This document shows, in pieces, positions 1 to 8,291 of a stretch of 64,000 nucleotides of DNA. Numbering within the stretch: position 1 is the stretch's first letter; the number at the start of each line of letters is the position of its first letter. The translations under genes and the position numbers were made by a program. The notes beneath the pieces were generated by a model, which was given only the letters and a program-made list of their open reading frames with translations, was not told the DNA's origin and ran no database searches. The DNA comes from Microbacterium sp. LWH11-1.2. GTDB taxonomy: Bacteria > Actinomycetota > Actinomycetes > Actinomycetales > Microbacteriaceae. The stretch spans positions 1 to 64,000 of the forward strand of contig NZ_CP151636.1 of NCBI RefSeq assembly GCF_038397745.1, written 5' to 3'.

Positions 1-910
1 CGGTGTAGATCGCGCACACCCAGTCGTCGACATGCTCGGCGATGTTCGCCTCCGAGAGGATCTCCTCGAGCGGACCCGTGAGCGTGACGAGCCGTCGAGG
101 CACCGGCAGCTCCAGCCACTCGACACCGGCGAGCCCATCGGCATCGAGGTCGACCAGCCACGAGCCACGGGGCTTGTGCTGCTCGCCGAAGCTGTAGTGC
201 AGCGGGGCGCCCGCGTAGCGCACGCGCTCACTGATCTGCTGGCGTCCGTGGATGTGGCCGAGCGCGACGTAGTCGGGCCCGTCGAACACGCTCAGCGGCA
301 CGACGTCGAGACCGCCCTGTCGCACCTCGCGCTCGAGCCCCACCGTCGCATCGACGCCGGCGGCGAAGCAGTGCGCGATCGCGACCGAGCGACCGGAGTG
401 CCGCCCCATGCCGATCCGCACGAGATCCATCGCATGCGCCATGGTCTGCGCCTGCGTGCGCAGCTGACGCCCCTCGGCGTCGCCCTCCGGCCAGTGCTGA
501 CGCACGATCGCCGGCTCGAGATAGGGGATGCCGAAGAAGTTGACCGGCCCGTCGGCATCGGCGATGGTGACCGGCTCGCCGACGGCGAGCGGATCGGTCA
601 GGACGTGGATGCCGTCGCGCAGCAGCCGTGCCTGGAAACCGAGCCGGGCCGCGGAGTCGTGGTTGCCGCTGGTCACGATCACGCGAGCACCCGTCTCGTG
701 CAGCGCGACCAGCGCATCGCCGAGCAGAGTGTAGGCGGGACCCGAGGGCGTCGCAGAGTCGAAGACGTCTCCGGCGACGACCACGACGTCGACCGCGTTC
801 TCCCGCACCTGCTCGGTGAGCGCGGCCAGCACGTCGGCGAGCGCGTCCATGGTCGAGTGACCGTGGAACGTGCGACCGATGTGCCAGTCGGAGGTGTGCA
901 GGATTCGCAT
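1..910 (-). CDS. sbcD: Exonuclease SbcCD subunit D, 3' end beyond the window
   Basis: The frame opens at an ATG at 910 and stays open to the left edge, so the first 303 codons are visible out of the roughly 380-400 usual for SbcD. The N-terminus reads MRILHTSDWHIGRTFHG, the classic metal-binding start of SbcD/Mre11 phosphoesterases, followed by AGDVFD, a SGNHD motif and LGHIHGRQ, so all visible phosphoesterase motifs are intact. SbcD forms a nuclease with the SbcC ATPase that processes DNA hairpins and double-strand breaks. SbcC would be expected further left, which cannot be checked here. No strong Shine-Dalgarno is visible. Confidence 0.93.
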   Translation of the reverse strand, partial: MRILHTSDWHIGRTFHGHSTMDALADVLAALTEQVRENAVDVVVVAGDVFDSATPSGPAYTLLGDALVALHETGARVIVTSGNHDSAARLGFQARLLRDGIHVLTDPLAVGEPVTIADADGPVNFFGIPYLEPAIVRQHWPEGDAEGRQLRTQAQTMAHAMDLVRIGMGRHSGRSVAIAHCFAAGVDATVGLEREVRQGGLDVVPLSVFDGPDYVALGHIHGRQQISERVRYAGAPLHYSFGEQHKPRGSWLVDLDADGLAGVEWLELPVPRRLVTLTGPLEEILSEANIAEHVDDWVCAIYT

Positions 911-1168
911 ACTCACACGCTACGAACCACCACGGACATTCGGCCCCAGGCGTGCCGCAGATGCGGAGGAGAGAGCGGAAGGTCCCCTGACCCACCCTCG
1001 TCACGACGATCGGCACGCGGTGATGCATGGTGCGCTGTGCGCTTTCACCTGTGCGGCGTGCGGGGCTGCGCGATGCGATCCGGGCTGCCCTCCGCCCTCC
1101 AGGTGTGCCGGAACTTGCCCCTCCCGGCGGGGGTTGTGCCCGCTCCGTCGTGACTACCGACTTCCGCT

Positions 1169-1636
1169 CTACTCCTCCAGCTCGTTCGTCCAGTTCGCCT
1201 GCTGGATCCGGTTGTCGAGTTCGCGAAGCTCCTGCGCCACCGCGTCGGCTCTGGCGCGCAGCTCGGCGACCGGGAGCGCGGAGATCTTCCGGAGCTCGGA
1301 TCTCATCTGGCGCTGGAAGTGGTCGTTCGCTCCGGATGCCGCTGCCGCGGCATCCGTCAGCATGGAGTGCTGGAGACGCAGCACGTCGCGCGCGGCGAGG
1401 GCATCGGTCATGGTGCCGTCGCGGCCGAGATCGAGGCGCGAATTCGTGGCGTTGATGCGACGGATCAGGTCGCGCAGCTGGGTGAGCGCGGCGTCCGCTT
1501 CGACGATCAGGGCCCCCGCGTCCTCCGCAGGCTCCTCGCCCTCCTGGTAGCGCGCGTTCGAGGTGATGCGGGCGCGCAGCTGCTCGATGCGACGCTGCAG
1601 ATCGGCTCGTGCGGTGAGGGCCTCGGCGAGTTTCAT
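1169..1636 (-). CDS. DIP1984 family protein
   Basis: 155 residues, almost entirely helical and charged, beginning MKLAEALTARADLQRRIEQL and rich in Leu, Arg and Glu at coiled-coil spacing. This composition and the start are typical of the DIP1984 family found in actinobacteria and other bacteria, whose biochemical role is not established. The protein has no signal peptide or membrane segment and should be cytosolic. It lies alone, 258 bases after sbcD, and that gap shows nothing recognisable. Confidence 0.75.
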   Translation of the reverse strand: MKLAEALTARADLQRRIEQLRARITSNARYQEGEEPAEDAGALIVEADAALTQLRDLIRRINATNSRLDLGRDGTMTDALAARDVLRLQHSMLTDAAAAASGANDHFQRQMRSELRKISALPVAELRARADAVAQELRELDNRIQQANWTNELEE

Positions 1637-1687
1637 GCCTTCATCCTCGCAGGGCCGCCGCGTAACAGAACGAAATACTCGGGCGCG

Positions 1688-1996
1688 TCAGCGCGAGCGC
1701 AGCAGGTGGGCGTGCTCCGGGTTCGCCGAGAACCAGTCGGCGACGTACCAGCAGACGGCGTCGACCTTGCGATCGCCGCGCGACTCGATGTCGGCCACGG
1801 CGCCCTCCACGACCTTCCCCGCATAGCCGTGGCCGCGGAAAGTCGGGATGGTGAACGCCCTGGTCAGCGCGATCGTCCGACCGTCGTCACGGTAGTCGAG
1901 CACGCTCACCAGCCGTCCGTCGCGCATGAGGGTGTAACGCGATTCATCCTTCTCGTCGGTCAGGATGAAGCCGCCGACAGTGGTCGAGATCGTCAT
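1688..1996 (-). CDS. GNAT-like N-acetyltransferase (short, Gcn5-related)
   Basis: 102 residues from an ATG at 1996. It carries a motif A core around RGHGYAGKVVEGAVADIESR, the acetyl-CoA pyrophosphate loop, and ends within the fold as in the short YidJ/acetyltransferase-CG class. Longer in-frame starts upstream would overlap the promoter and leader of the divergent transcription unit, so the ATG at 1996 is preferred; a TAACGT box lies seven bases upstream of it on this strand, suggesting a very short or absent leader. Substrate unknown. Confidence 0.75.
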   Translation of the reverse strand: MTISTTVGGFILTDEKDESRYTLMRDGRLVSVLDYRDDGRTIALTRAFTIPTFRGHGYAGKVVEGAVADIESRGDRKVDAVCWYVADWFSANPEHAHLLRSR

Positions 1997-2036
1997 TCGA
2001 GCAACGTTACGCCCGCTTCTGCGCACGGAGCCCGTT

Positions 2037-2066
2037 TTGACACGAGGCGACACGATCAGACATAAT
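2037..2066 (+). promoter_or_regulatory. Strong sigma-A type promoter of the cysteine-leader transcript
   Basis: TTGACA at 2037-2042, an 18-base spacer and CATAAT at 2061-2066. The start codon of the leader peptide follows six bases later at 2073, so transcription is predicted to begin on or next to the ATG (leaderless). Confidence 0.7.
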
Positions 2067-2072
2067 CCCCCC

Positions 2073-2174
2073 ATGACCACCAACGCACGCCCTTTGTCCG
2101 CCCAGGAGGCGAACGGGACTGCCGGGATGATGATGCCCGGTCGCGTTGGCATGTGTTGCCGAATGTGTCGCTGA
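2073..2174 (+). CDS. Cysteine-rich leader peptide (candidate regulatory uORF)
   Basis: A 33-codon ORF that starts directly at the predicted transcription start and ends MCCRMCR followed by TGA. Three Cys codons within the last six residues, together with a promoter that places the ATG at or near +1, resemble the leaderless cysteine-responsive uORFs known from mycobacteria, in which ribosome pausing at Cys codons controls the gene downstream. It precedes the winged-helix gene at 2325. The peptide itself has no recognisable function. Too short for homology to prove it; the promoter geometry and Cys cluster are the evidence. Confidence 0.55.
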   Translation: MTTNARPLSAQEANGTAGMMMPGRVGMCCRMCR

Positions 2175-2230
2175 ACGAACAGCCACCCCGCCTGACCTGA
2201 TCCTTCGCCATCTGCGAGCTCAGAGTCACC

Positions 2231-2315
2231 GAGCATCCACCCTTGCTCGCTTCCCGGCTCCGCCGGTCATTCATGCAACGCATCAGAGCCGCTCACCGGC
2301 TCACGTCCTGAGGAC
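2231..2315 (+). promoter_or_regulatory. Foldable leader with mutually exclusive hairpins and hidden ribosome site
   Basis: Between leader peptide and regulator lie GAGCA/TGCTC (2231-2235 with 2244-2248), CCGGC/GCCGG (2254-2258 with 2262-2266), GAGCCG/CGGCTC (2286-2291 with 2297-2302) and GTCC/GGAC (2305-2308 with 2312-2315). The 3' arm of the last hairpin contains the GAGGA ribosome site of the gene at 2325. GAGCCG at 2286-2291 can instead pair with CGGCTC at 2255-2260, so two folds exclude each other, as in attenuators. No U-tract is present, so control of translation is more likely than of termination. Confidence 0.4.
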
Positions 2316-2324
2316 TTCATCATC

Positions 2325-3044
2325 ATGTCGAACATCGCACTTCTCGAGCGTCCCGCCTCCTCCGCCCAGGCCCGCACCGCCCGCCCCACCTCGTCCGAGG
2401 CCGCAGCGCCGCTGAACGGCGCAGCCGCAGATCTCCCGGCCGTCCGCTCGCCCCGCGGCTTCGCCCTCTACGTCGGGCTCGACGAGATCAAGGCCGCCGA
2501 GGCCGGCGTCAGCCTCCCGCTCCTGGTCGACGCACTTCGCCGTACGCTGGCCGAGCTCGCACCGGGCGCCGAGACCCACGCGACGGTCGCCCTCGCCCCG
2601 CACGGCTCCGGAGGTCGCGACCTCGACGTCGTCCGCCTCGCCCTGCAGGAGCCGGGCGCGATCGCCCGGACCAAGGCAGCTGCCGAGGAGGACATCGCCG
2701 AGGAGGAGACGGGCGTGACCGTCGACATCTCCCGCAAGCGCGTGCTCATCGACGGCGAGTCCGCCGCGTTCACCTACAAGGAGTTCGAGCTGCTGCAGTA
2801 CCTCGTCCTCCGCGAGGGTCGCACCATCGAGCGCAGCGAGCTCGTCTCCGCCCTCTGGCAGGCGCAGGACGACGAGACCCCCGGAGAGCGCACGATCGAC
2901 GTGCACGTGCGTCGACTGCGCGCCAAGCTCGGCCGCTACGAGGACATCGTCCGCACTGTTCGCGGCATCGGCTACCGGTTCGACCGCCACGCCGACGTCG
3001 TCATCCGGTACGGCCACGGCACCCCGTCACCCGACCGCTTCTGA
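2325..3044 (+). CDS. Winged-helix (OmpR/PhoB-type) DNA-binding regulator without receiver domain
   Basis: 239 residues. The last ~90 residues form a Trans_reg_C winged helix: the run FTYKEFELLQYLVLREGRTI, then ERTIDVHVRRLRAKLG (recognition helix) and the RGIGYRF wing. The N-terminal ~140 residues are Ala/Pro-rich and have no receiver Asp pocket, so it is not a phosphorylated response regulator. Ribosome site TGAGGA lies ten bases before the ATG inside a short hairpin. The Cys-rich leader upstream suggests a link to sulfur or cysteine status; that is inference, and no sulfur genes are nearby. Confidence 0.8.
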   Translation: MSNIALLERPASSAQARTARPTSSEAAAPLNGAAADLPAVRSPRGFALYVGLDEIKAAEAGVSLPLLVDALRRTLAELAPGAETHATVALAPHGSGGRDLDVVRLALQEPGAIARTKAAAEEDIAEEETGVTVDISRKRVLIDGESAAFTYKEFELLQYLVLREGRTIERSELVSALWQAQDDETPGERTIDVHVRRLRAKLGRYEDIVRTVRGIGYRFDRHADVVIRYGHGTPSPDRF

Positions 3045-3120
3045 CCCGCGTCGCGCAGATTCGCCGTGGTCGCACCTCAGTCGTGAGGGCGGTGTCAGCG
3101 CCGCCGCGTAGGGTGGGCGC

Positions 3121-4080
3121 ATGACCCTGACAGCCGATCCCGCCGCGGCCGGTGCCGCGCGCGCGAGCGCGGCGCAGGAGACGGTCTATCGCCCCTCGTA
3201 CGACCTCGATCTCGGTCGCACGGTCGGCGTGCTGCGCCGCGGGGGAACCGACCCGACGACCGTCGTCGAGGGCCCCGTGATCTGGCGGGCCGTGCGCACG
3301 CCGCTCGGCACGGCGACTCTCGCGCTGCGGTCGATCGGCGGCCAGGTCAGGGCCACCGCGTGGGGAGCCGGAGCCGCCGTGGCACTCGACCGAGTGCCCG
3401 AGCTGTGCGGCGCGCGCGACGATCCCACAGGCTTCGACGCGTCGCGGCATCCGCTCATCGCCGAGGTCGCCCGGCGCCATCCCGGCATCCGTCTCACGCG
3501 CACCGATGAGATCTTCGACGCGCTCGTCGGCTCGATCCTCGAGCAGAAGGTCACGGCGGTGCAGGCGTTCGGCGCCTGGCGGTTCCTGGTGTCGCGCTTC
3601 GGAGAACGCGCGCCGGGTCCCACTCCGCGCCCGATGTTCGCTCCTCCCCCGGCATCCGTCTGGCGGACCGTCCCGTCCTGGTCCTGGCATCGTGCGGGCG
3701 TGGAGCCGCCGCAGTCCCAGACGATCGTGCGATCGGCCCGACGCGGCGACAGCATCGAGCGGGCCGTCCGCGCCGCATCGACCGGACCGGACCGCGACCG
3801 CGTGCTCAGCAGCCTTCCGGGGGTCGGCGCGTGGACCTCGGCCGAGACCCGTATCCGGGCGCTCGGCGATCCGGATGCCGTGAGCGTCGGCGACTTCCAT
3901 CTGGCGCACGAGGTGGGCTACGTCCTCGCCGGCGCGCGCACCGACGACGACGGGATGCTGGAGCTCCTCGCTCCGTGGGCGGGCCATCGCCAGCGCGTGA
4001 TCCGGCTGATCTACGCCAGCGGGGTGAAGGAGCCGCGCCGCGGTCCGCGCCTCGCACCGGAGAACCATCGCGACCGCTGA
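3121..4080 (+). CDS. DNA-3-methyladenine glycosylase, AlkA-like HhH-GPD protein
   Basis: 319 residues. The C-terminal half carries the helix-hairpin-helix LPGVGAWTSAE and, 20 residues on, VGDFHL, whose Asp is the catalytic residue of HhH-GPD glycosylases. Also visible is DALVGSILEQKVT, the conserved helix before the hairpin. It should excise alkylated bases in the cytosol. A TAGGGT box ends exactly six bases before the ATG, so the mRNA is probably leaderless. The first ~110 residues are the AlkA-type N-domain and are less conserved. Confidence 0.85.
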   Translation: MTLTADPAAAGAARASAAQETVYRPSYDLDLGRTVGVLRRGGTDPTTVVEGPVIWRAVRTPLGTATLALRSIGGQVRATAWGAGAAVALDRVPELCGARDDPTGFDASRHPLIAEVARRHPGIRLTRTDEIFDALVGSILEQKVTAVQAFGAWRFLVSRFGERAPGPTPRPMFAPPPASVWRTVPSWSWHRAGVEPPQSQTIVRSARRGDSIERAVRAASTGPDRDRVLSSLPGVGAWTSAETRIRALGDPDAVSVGDFHLAHEVGYVLAGARTDDDGMLELLAPWAGHRQRVIRLIYASGVKEPRRGPRLAPENHRDR

Positions 4081-4118
4081 ATCGGCACCCTCCATGGGAC
4101 AGGATCTAGGCTGAGGCC

Positions 4119-4316
4119 ATGTCCCGCACCGCGCTCCGCGTCTCCGTCACCGTCGGCCTGCTGATCTTGGGCGTCGTCATCGGGCTGATCTTCCAGAACG
4201 TCTGGCTCGGCGTGCTGCTCGCCGCGATCGTCTGGCTCGGCTGGTTCCTCGGCTACGAGTCGCGGCGCGGGAACAACGCCGGTGTCAACGACGAGGACCA
4301 CGGCATCGAGCTCTGA
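4119..4316 (+). CDS. Small two-helix membrane protein
   Basis: 65 residues with two hydrophobic stretches (about residues 9-25 and 29-44) and a short charged C-terminus ending DEDHGIEL. TAGGCT at 4107-4112 ends six bases before the ATG, a leaderless layout. Function unknown; common as a stand-alone small protein in actinobacteria. Confidence 0.7.
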   Translation: MSRTALRVSVTVGLLILGVVIGLIFQNVWLGVLLAAIVWLGWFLGYESRRGNNAGVNDEDHGIEL

Positions 4317-4332
4317 GTCGCGCTCGGGTGCG

Positions 4333-5088
4333 TCAGTAGTAGACGGCGAGCGGTCCGGAGGGCCCGTCGATCACGTGCACCGGTGTCTCGAAGACGCGGG
4401 TGAGCACGTCGTCGGTCATGATCTCCCCCGGAGCGCCGAACTCCACCACCGCGCCGTCCTTCATGGCGCAGATGTGATCGGCGTAGTGCCCGGCGAAGTT
4501 CACGTCATGCAGGACGATGACGATGGTCCGCCCGAGCTCCTCGGCGGCGCGCCGCAGATGCTTCATCATCTGCACCGCGTGCTTCATGTCGAGATTGTTC
4601 AGCGGCTCGTCGAGCAGCACGAACTCGGTGTCCTGCGCGAGAACCATGGCGACATACGCGCGCTGGCGCTGTCCGCCGGAGAGCTCATCGAGATAGCGCC
4701 CCTCCAGGGCAGCGAGATCCAGGAAGTCGATCGCGCGACTGATGATGTCCTCATCCGCCCGGTTCAGCCGCCCCTTCGAGTGCGGAAAGCGCCCGAAGCC
4801 GACGAGCTGACGCACCGTGAGTCGCGTGACGAAGTGGTTCTCCTGCCGGAGGATCGACACCACCTTCGCCAGGTCCTTCGACTTGGTCGAGGCGACGTCG
4901 AGACCCGCGATCTCGATGGCACCGGCATCCATCCCGTTCAGACGGCCGATCATCGTGAGCAGTGTCGACTTGCCCGCACCGTTCGGACCGATGAGGGCCG
5001 TGATCCCGCCGGCCGGGATCTGGAGGTCGACGGGGCCGATGGCGACCTCGCTGCTGTAGTCCCGGCGGACGCCGTCGAGTGCGATCAC
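4333..5088 (-). CDS. Siderophore ABC transporter ATP-binding protein
   Basis: 251 residues. Walker A GPNGAGKST, signature LSGGQRQRAYVAMVLAQD, Walker B FVLLDEPLNNLD and switch HDVNF are all present, so the ATPase should be active. It energises the two permeases encoded upstream. The chosen start is a GTG at 5088 that overlaps the permease stop by four bases (GTGA), the usual coupling in these operons; longer in-frame starts would run through the permease gene. Closest in style to FatE/YclP of catechol-type (petrobactin-like) siderophore import. Last gene of the four-gene operon. Confidence 0.92.
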   Translation of the reverse strand: MIALDGVRRDYSSEVAIGPVDLQIPAGGITALIGPNGAGKSTLLTMIGRLNGMDAGAIEIAGLDVASTKSKDLAKVVSILRQENHFVTRLTVRQLVGFGRFPHSKGRLNRADEDIISRAIDFLDLAALEGRYLDELSGGQRQRAYVAMVLAQDTEFVLLDEPLNNLDMKHAVQMMKHLRRAAEELGRTIVIVLHDVNFAGHYADHICAMKDGAVVEFGAPGEIMTDDVLTRVFETPVHVIDGPSGPLAVYY

Positions 5089-6128
5089 AGCCTGCCCTTT
5101 CTGAGGATGACGATGAGGAACACGGTGCCGCCGACCAGCTCGATCAGGATCGACACCATCCCCTGCGCGTAGAAGATGTTCTTCATCACGAAGTACGCCC
5201 CGGCGAGGATCGTGAACGCCGTGAGCACCGCCACGGGGAAGATCAGGCGGTGGTCGTACGTGTCGGCGAACTGGTAGGCGAGAGTGGCGACCAGGAAGCC
5301 GAGGAACGTCATCGGCCCGACCAGCGCGGTGGAGGTGGCCATCAGCACCGCGACGAGGAACAACACGATGAAGAGTTCGCGGCGGTGATCGAGACCGAGC
5401 GAGCGCGCAGCATCCGACCCCAGCGCCATCAGGTCGAGGCGTCGCGAACGCAGCCACAGCAGGACGGATGCCGCCACCACGAGCGGGATGGCCAACGGCA
5501 GGTACGAGGGGTCGGCGTTCGACACGTTGCCGAACAGCCGCGCGGTGAGCACGTCGAACTCGCTCGGAGTGAGGAGGCGCTGCATGAACGTGGACACGGC
5601 CCCGAGCCCGCCTCCGATCACGATGCCGATCAGCAGCATGATCTGCAGGTTGCCGTAGCGTCCGGAGAGCAGCCAGCCGTAGAGCGCCACCGCCAGCCCC
5701 ACCATGATGGCGACCTGCATCGCGAACTGACCGACGCCCTGGATCGCGACGACTCCGGCCACCCCGAAGAGGTACACGGTCGAGGTCTGCACGACGCGGT
5801 ACAGGGACTCGAAGCCCATGATCGACGGTGTGATGATGCGGTTGTTGGTGACGGTCTGGAAGCTGACCGTGGCCACCGCCTGGGCGATCGCGACGAGCAC
5901 CATCACGGTGACGTCGGTCGCCCGATGCTGCGCGATGCGCCAGAACCCCTCGGAGCCCGGCGGCATCGGATTGCCCCAGGCGAGCAGGCCGAACCCGGAT
6001 CCGACGGCGAGCACGGCCAGGATGGCGACCACGATCACATAGCGGCGACGCGCGCGCGGTGACGTGAAAGCTCCCGCCGATCGCGACGGAATGCCCGCCG
6101 GTGCGGTGACCACCAGGCCCTCAGCCAC
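5085..6128 (-). CDS. Siderophore ABC transporter permease (second)
   Basis: 347 residues, FecCD family, with about nine to ten hydrophobic helices. The family ATPase-contact region is visible as GPMTFLGFLVATLAYQ. Start chosen at a GTG at 6128, overlapping the preceding permease stop by eight bases; two further GTG/ATG codons lie just upstream and cannot be ruled out. It forms a heterodimeric channel with the permease at 6121-7107. Confidence 0.9.
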   Translation of the reverse strand: MAEGLVVTAPAGIPSRSAGAFTSPRARRRYVIVVAILAVLAVGSGFGLLAWGNPMPPGSEGFWRIAQHRATDVTVMVLVAIAQAVATVSFQTVTNNRIITPSIMGFESLYRVVQTSTVYLFGVAGVVAIQGVGQFAMQVAIMVGLAVALYGWLLSGRYGNLQIMLLIGIVIGGGLGAVSTFMQRLLTPSEFDVLTARLFGNVSNADPSYLPLAIPLVVAASVLLWLRSRRLDLMALGSDAARSLGLDHRRELFIVLFLVAVLMATSTALVGPMTFLGFLVATLAYQFADTYDHRLIFPVAVLTAFTILAGAYFVMKNIFYAQGMVSILIELVGGTVFLIVILRKGRL

Positions 6129-7107
6129 GTCGACGCTGCCTGAGCAGGAGGAGCACGAAGACGACAGCGCCGACGACACCGAGGATCAGGGACACCGGCA
6201 CCTCGAACGGCATGATGATCGTGCGGCCGATGATGTCGCAGACCGTGACGATCGCGATGCCGAGCAGACACACCCACGGGAGGTTGCTGCGCAGATCATC
6301 GCCTCGGACCATCGAGACGACGTTCGGCACGATGAGGCCGAGGAAGGGCAGATTGCCGACGACCACCGTGACGACTCCCGTGGTGATGGCGATGAGCACC
6401 GTTCCGAGCAGGATGATCCGGTTGTAGTTCACACCGACATTCGTGGCGACCTCCTCGCCGAGTCCCGCGATCGTCAGGCGGTCCGCGACGATGAACACGA
6501 TCACGCCGACGAGCGCGACGATCCACAGCATCTCGTACTGCCCGCGCATCACCGACGTGAAGCTGCCGGCGAACCAGACCCCGATGATCTGCAGCGAGTT
6601 CGTCGCGAGGGCCAGGTAGGTCGAGACGGCGCCGACCACCGCGCCGAGCATGATCCCGACGATCGGGACGATGAGCGAGGACTTCAGGGCGACGCGGCGG
6701 AGGAAGGCGAAGAACACGAGCGTGCCGACGAACGCGGCGAACACCGCGCCCGCCATGCGCAGCGGAAGCGAGGGTTGCGGCACGAGGACCATCACGGCGA
6801 GAAGGCCGAGTCCCGCCCACTCGGTGGTGCCGGTGGTGGTCGGCTCGACGAAGCGGTTCTGGGTGAGCAGCTGCATCACGAGTCCCGCCATGGCCATGGC
6901 TGCGCCGGCGAGCACGAGGGCGATCGTGCGGGGGACGCGTGTGATCTGGAACATCTCGGCACCGTCGCCGGCGCCCGCGATGTCGTAGACGCCGGTGAAC
7001 AGCGAGATGACGAGCAGGACGGCGACCGCGAGAACGCCGATCAGCAGCTTCACGTCGAAGAGCCGCCCGGCGTTGCGGGGCGGCGCGGCGAGGCCGACAG
7101 AGGTCAT
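6121..7107 (-). CDS. Siderophore ABC transporter permease (first)
   Basis: 328 residues from an ATG at 7107, FecCD family. Conserved pieces are RVPRTIALVLAGAAMAMAG near the N-terminus and GNLPFLGLIVPNVVSMVRG, the loop that meets the ATPase. About nine membrane helices. It sits 90 bases after the binding protein gene, separated by a long inverted repeat that could set the level of downstream expression. Confidence 0.92.
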   Translation of the reverse strand: MTSVGLAAPPRNAGRLFDVKLLIGVLAVAVLLVISLFTGVYDIAGAGDGAEMFQITRVPRTIALVLAGAAMAMAGLVMQLLTQNRFVEPTTTGTTEWAGLGLLAVMVLVPQPSLPLRMAGAVFAAFVGTLVFFAFLRRVALKSSLIVPIVGIMLGAVVGAVSTYLALATNSLQIIGVWFAGSFTSVMRGQYEMLWIVALVGVIVFIVADRLTIAGLGEEVATNVGVNYNRIILLGTVLIAITTGVVTVVVGNLPFLGLIVPNVVSMVRGDDLRSNLPWVCLLGIAIVTVCDIIGRTIIMPFEVPVSLILGVVGAVVFVLLLLRQRRRG

Positions 7108-7128
7108 GAGGAGGTTCCCTGGTTGTTG

Positions 7129-7177
7129 CCCTTCGTCTCGCTCCGCGGGTCCTGAGCGAGCGGAGCGAGACGAAGGG
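7129..7177. repeat. 18-bp perfect inverted repeat (REP-like) inside the siderophore operon
   Basis: Arms at 7129-7146 and 7160-7177 are perfectly complementary, with a 13-base loop. There is no U-tract on either side, so it is not a canonical intrinsic terminator. The arm text (CTTCGTCTCGCTCCGC) is of the kind seen as dispersed intergenic palindromes in Microbacteriaceae, which is my recollection and not a search. Position between binding protein and permease suggests mRNA stabilisation or partial termination. Confidence 0.7.
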
Positions 7178-7197
7178 CGCTCGACGACCGGCGACTG

Positions 7198-8187
7198 CTA
7201 CTTGGCGCCCTCGAGGGCGTCGGCGAGGTCGTTGAAGAACGTCGTGTACGTCTGGATACCCTCGTTCAGGTAGGTGTCCGTGGGCATGTAGACGATCTGC
7301 TCGTCCTTCACCGCGGTGACGCCGGCGAGCGCCTCGGAGCTCTCGAGGATCTCGGCCGCCTGCACGTAGTCGGGCGTCTCGGCCGCGAACACGGCGTCGC
7401 GGTCGAGGACCAGGATCCAGTCAGGGTTCGACGCGGCGATCGCCTCGACGGAGATCTCATCGCCCTGGTGGTCGTCGGTGGCATCGTCGACCTCGAGCGC
7501 GGGGGTGAGACCGAGGATGTCGTACACCGGGCCGAGCGAGCGGCCGACGGTGGGCGCGAGATAGCCGATCTCGCCGCCCGAGGTGTTGACGGCCATGACG
7601 GTGTCGGCGTCGTCATAAGCGGCCTTGGCGCGCTCCACGGCGGCGTCGAACTCGTCGACCAGCTTCTTCGCCTCGTCCTGCTTTCCGAAGATCTCGCCGA
7701 GGACGGTGATCTGCCGCTTGAGCTCCTCGTCGAAGGGCTCTCCCTCGCGCGGCTCGAGGTCGATGATGGTGGCATCCGGCACGAGGTCGGCGATCGCCGC
7801 GTTGTGCTGGGTGAAGCGCTGGCCGCTGATGATCAGGTCGGGCTCGACGGCCACGACGGCCTCGAGGTTCGGCTCGCTGTGCAGGCCGATGTCGACGATC
7901 GCGTCGTCCTTCACATAGGAGACGGTGTCCGGCATGAGCGCCACGGCACCGGCGGAGAGCTCCACTCCCCAATCGGACAGGGTCTGGAAGGTGCGGTTGT
8001 CAAGCGCGACGACGGATGCCGGCGGGGTCGCGATCTCATGCTCGCCCGTGTTGTCCTCGATCGTGACGGATGCCGGTGCGGCTTGTGTCTCCTCGGGCTC
8101 GGCGGCTGCCCCCGAGGCGCAGCCTGCGAGAGCGAGAAGGCCGACGAGGCCGAGGCTCGTGGCGGTGAGAGTTCTGGGCACGGACAT
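7198..8187 (-). CDS. Siderophore ABC transporter substrate-binding lipoprotein
   Basis: 329 residues. The N-terminus has Arg at position 5, a hydrophobic stretch and a lipobox LALAGC, so the mature protein starts with a lipidated Cys and is held at the outer face of the membrane. The two-lobed class III fold is indicated by VVALDNRTFQTLSDWGVELS, EPDLIISGQR and the NPDWILVLDRD region. Resembles FatB/YclQ/CeuE proteins. First gene of the operon; AGGAG stands eight bases before the ATG. DtxR-like boxes lie about 60-105 bases upstream. Confidence 0.92.
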   Translation of the reverse strand: MSVPRTLTATSLGLVGLLALAGCASGAAAEPEETQAAPASVTIEDNTGEHEIATPPASVVALDNRTFQTLSDWGVELSAGAVALMPDTVSYVKDDAIVDIGLHSEPNLEAVVAVEPDLIISGQRFTQHNAAIADLVPDATIIDLEPREGEPFDEELKRQITVLGEIFGKQDEAKKLVDEFDAAVERAKAAYDDADTVMAVNTSGGEIGYLAPTVGRSLGPVYDILGLTPALEVDDATDDHQGDEISVEAIAASNPDWILVLDRDAVFAAETPDYVQAAEILESSEALAGVTAVKDEQIVYMPTDTYLNEGIQTYTTFFNDLADALEGAK

Positions 8188-8247
8188 GGAGAGACTCCTG
8201 TTCTGCGGGATCTGCGCGCACGCGTCGGGGCGCCGGACGGGCGAAGT

Positions 8248-8291
8248 TAGGGTGACCTTTCCTTCGCCGTGTTTAGGTTAGCCTTACTTTA
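8248..8291. promoter_or_regulatory. Two DtxR/IdeR-like iron boxes in the divergent promoter region
   Basis: TTAGGTTAGCCTTACTTTA at 8273-8291 is a good match to the actinobacterial iron box TTAGGTTAGSCTAACCTAA; TTAGGGTGACCTTTCC at 8248-8263 is a weaker second one. The first box contains TAGCCT (8279-8284), which ends six bases before the ATG at 8291 and would be the -10 of a leaderless transcript. Repressor bound with Fe2+ would therefore cover the promoter of the right-hand gene and probably also repress the importer on the left. Confidence 0.75.

Noticed and set aside
32..1153. Long open frame on the plus strand opposite sbcD
   Set aside because: It is the antisense shadow of sbcD; the product is Arg/His/Asp-rich with no domain and the minus-strand frame carries the full phosphoesterase motifs.
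5079..7155. Long plus-strand frames over the siderophore permeases, very rich in Asp, His, Arg and Glu
   Set aside because: Reverse-complement shadows of membrane-helix codons (Val, Ala, Ile, Leu). The minus strand has clear FecCD transporters.
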